The notes under the pieces were generated by a model. It was given only the letters and a program-made list of their open reading frames with translations. It was not told the origin of the DNA and ran no database searches. This document shows, one piece after another, positions 63,813 to 64,000 of a stretch of 64,000 nt of DNA. Within the stretch, counting starts at the first letter, position 1; each line of letters begins with the position of its first letter. A program made the translations under genes and the position numbers. This DNA comes from Scandinavium sp036409475 (GTDB lineage: Bacteria > Pseudomonadota > Gammaproteobacteria > Enterobacterales > Enterobacteriaceae), in the NCBI RefSeq assembly GCF_036409475.1, contig NZ_JAYRCK010000006.1, positions 62,001 to 126,000 of the forward strand, written 5' to 3'.

Positions 63813-63832
63813 AGGCGGCTTGATTGCCGCCT
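63813..63832 (-). terminator. Terminator of the edge gene
   Basis: AGGCGGCAATCAAGCCGCCT on the reverse strand, followed by TTGTTT, just beyond the small gene's stop. Confidence 0.75.
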
Positions 63833-63839
63833 GACTGTT

Positions 63840-64000
63840 TTAAGTATTACGCACCAGCCAAACTACCTTTTCCCCGAGGAATACGGCCACAGCCGCCGCC
63901 AGCGCATTAAACACGATGTACATCGTGAAATAGTTATCCTCTACGCGATCAGGGTAAGGCTCCAGCTTCTCAGTCGGGATGTAATTCATCAGATTTGTGA
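63840..64000 (-). CDS. Small membrane protein, possibly phage-derived, edge of window
   Basis: The reverse strand reads MNYIPTEKLEPYPDRVEDNY from an ATG at 63989 and ends FLGEKVVWLVRNT with TAA at 63840; the frame is also open to the window end, so the protein is either 49 residues or longer. One membrane helix spans about residues 26-40 (MYIVFNALAAAVAVFL). Too short for the usual ORF cutoffs. Not recognised; small proteins like this are common in prophages. Confidence 0.5.
   Translation of the reverse strand, partial: TNLMNYIPTEKLEPYPDRVEDNYFTMYIVFNALAAAVAVFLGEKVVWLVRNT

Overview
The window is chromosomal DNA from a member of the Enterobacteriaceae (an Enterobacter, Lelliottia, Citrobacter or Kluyvera-like relative of E. 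coli; the species cannot be fixed from sequence alone). Most genes and their order match the E. coli K-12 maeB-to-yfgJ segment: maeB, talA, tktB, ypfG, nudK, acrD, ypfM, yffB, dapE, ypfN, ypfH, tmcA, ypfJ, purC, bamC, dapA, gcvR, bcp, perM, bepA, yfgD, hda, uraA, upp, purM, purN, ppk, ppx, pdeF, yfgG, guaA, guaB, xseA, yfgJ. Many protein lengths equal the E. coli ones exactly (PurC, PurM, Upp, UraA, Hda, GuaA, GuaB, XseA, BepA, DapA, Ppx).

The backbone is broken by accessory blocks. (1) 11.1-14.7 kb, between ypfN and ypfH: an RluA-type pseudouridine synthase, YaiL, a satellite-phage-like gene with a possible C4/CI-type antisense leader, an orphan Imm63-like immunity operon and a YciI-like protein. 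(2) 22.8-26.5 kb, where K-12 has the hyf hydrogenase operon: a glycerate cassette (glycerate 2-kinase, GntP-type permease, CdaR-type regulator). (3) 29.6-34.4 kb, between yfgD and hda: a CRP-type promoter drives a three-gene operon (PTS EIIC, glycosylasparaginase, M17 aminopeptidase), with a transposase-derived HTH gene diverging from it; this looks like uptake and breakdown of a glycosylated asparagine or peptide. (4) 37.6-39.7 kb, between upp and purM: a 6-phospho-beta-glucosidase next to a decayed ROK kinase, behind AscG-like operators. (5) 48.3-49.6 kb: an MFS transporter. (6) 49.7-54.6 kb: a small island bounded by two copies of the guaA 3'-end attachment core, carrying a TerY-P/YegIKL-type triad (vWA protein, PP2C phosphatase, Ser/Thr kinase) and a broken IS630 copy. 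(7) 59.6-64.0 kb: an oxidoreductase, a POT peptide transporter and a possibly phage-derived edge.

The most unusual structure is a family of about 140-bp repeats present four times (10.9, 18.6, 35.3 and 62.7 kb). Each sits between two terminator-like hairpins. In two copies the flanking hairpins are exact 23-bp and 20-bp direct repeats of the local terminator, while the internal core (terminal inverted repeats near AGATTGCTGACAAA plus two strong hairpins) is shared by all copies. This is what a MITE-like element would look like if it targeted intrinsic terminators and duplicated the whole stem-loop. The other two candidates for an under-described system are the glycoasparagine operon and the guaA-borne kinase/phosphatase/vWA triad.

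Regulation visible in the sequence includes PurR boxes at purC, purM and guaB, a BaeR-type box at acrD, an FNR-type site before pdeF, a CRP site before the PTS operon, AscG-like operators, and several intrinsic terminators and REP/BIME clusters.
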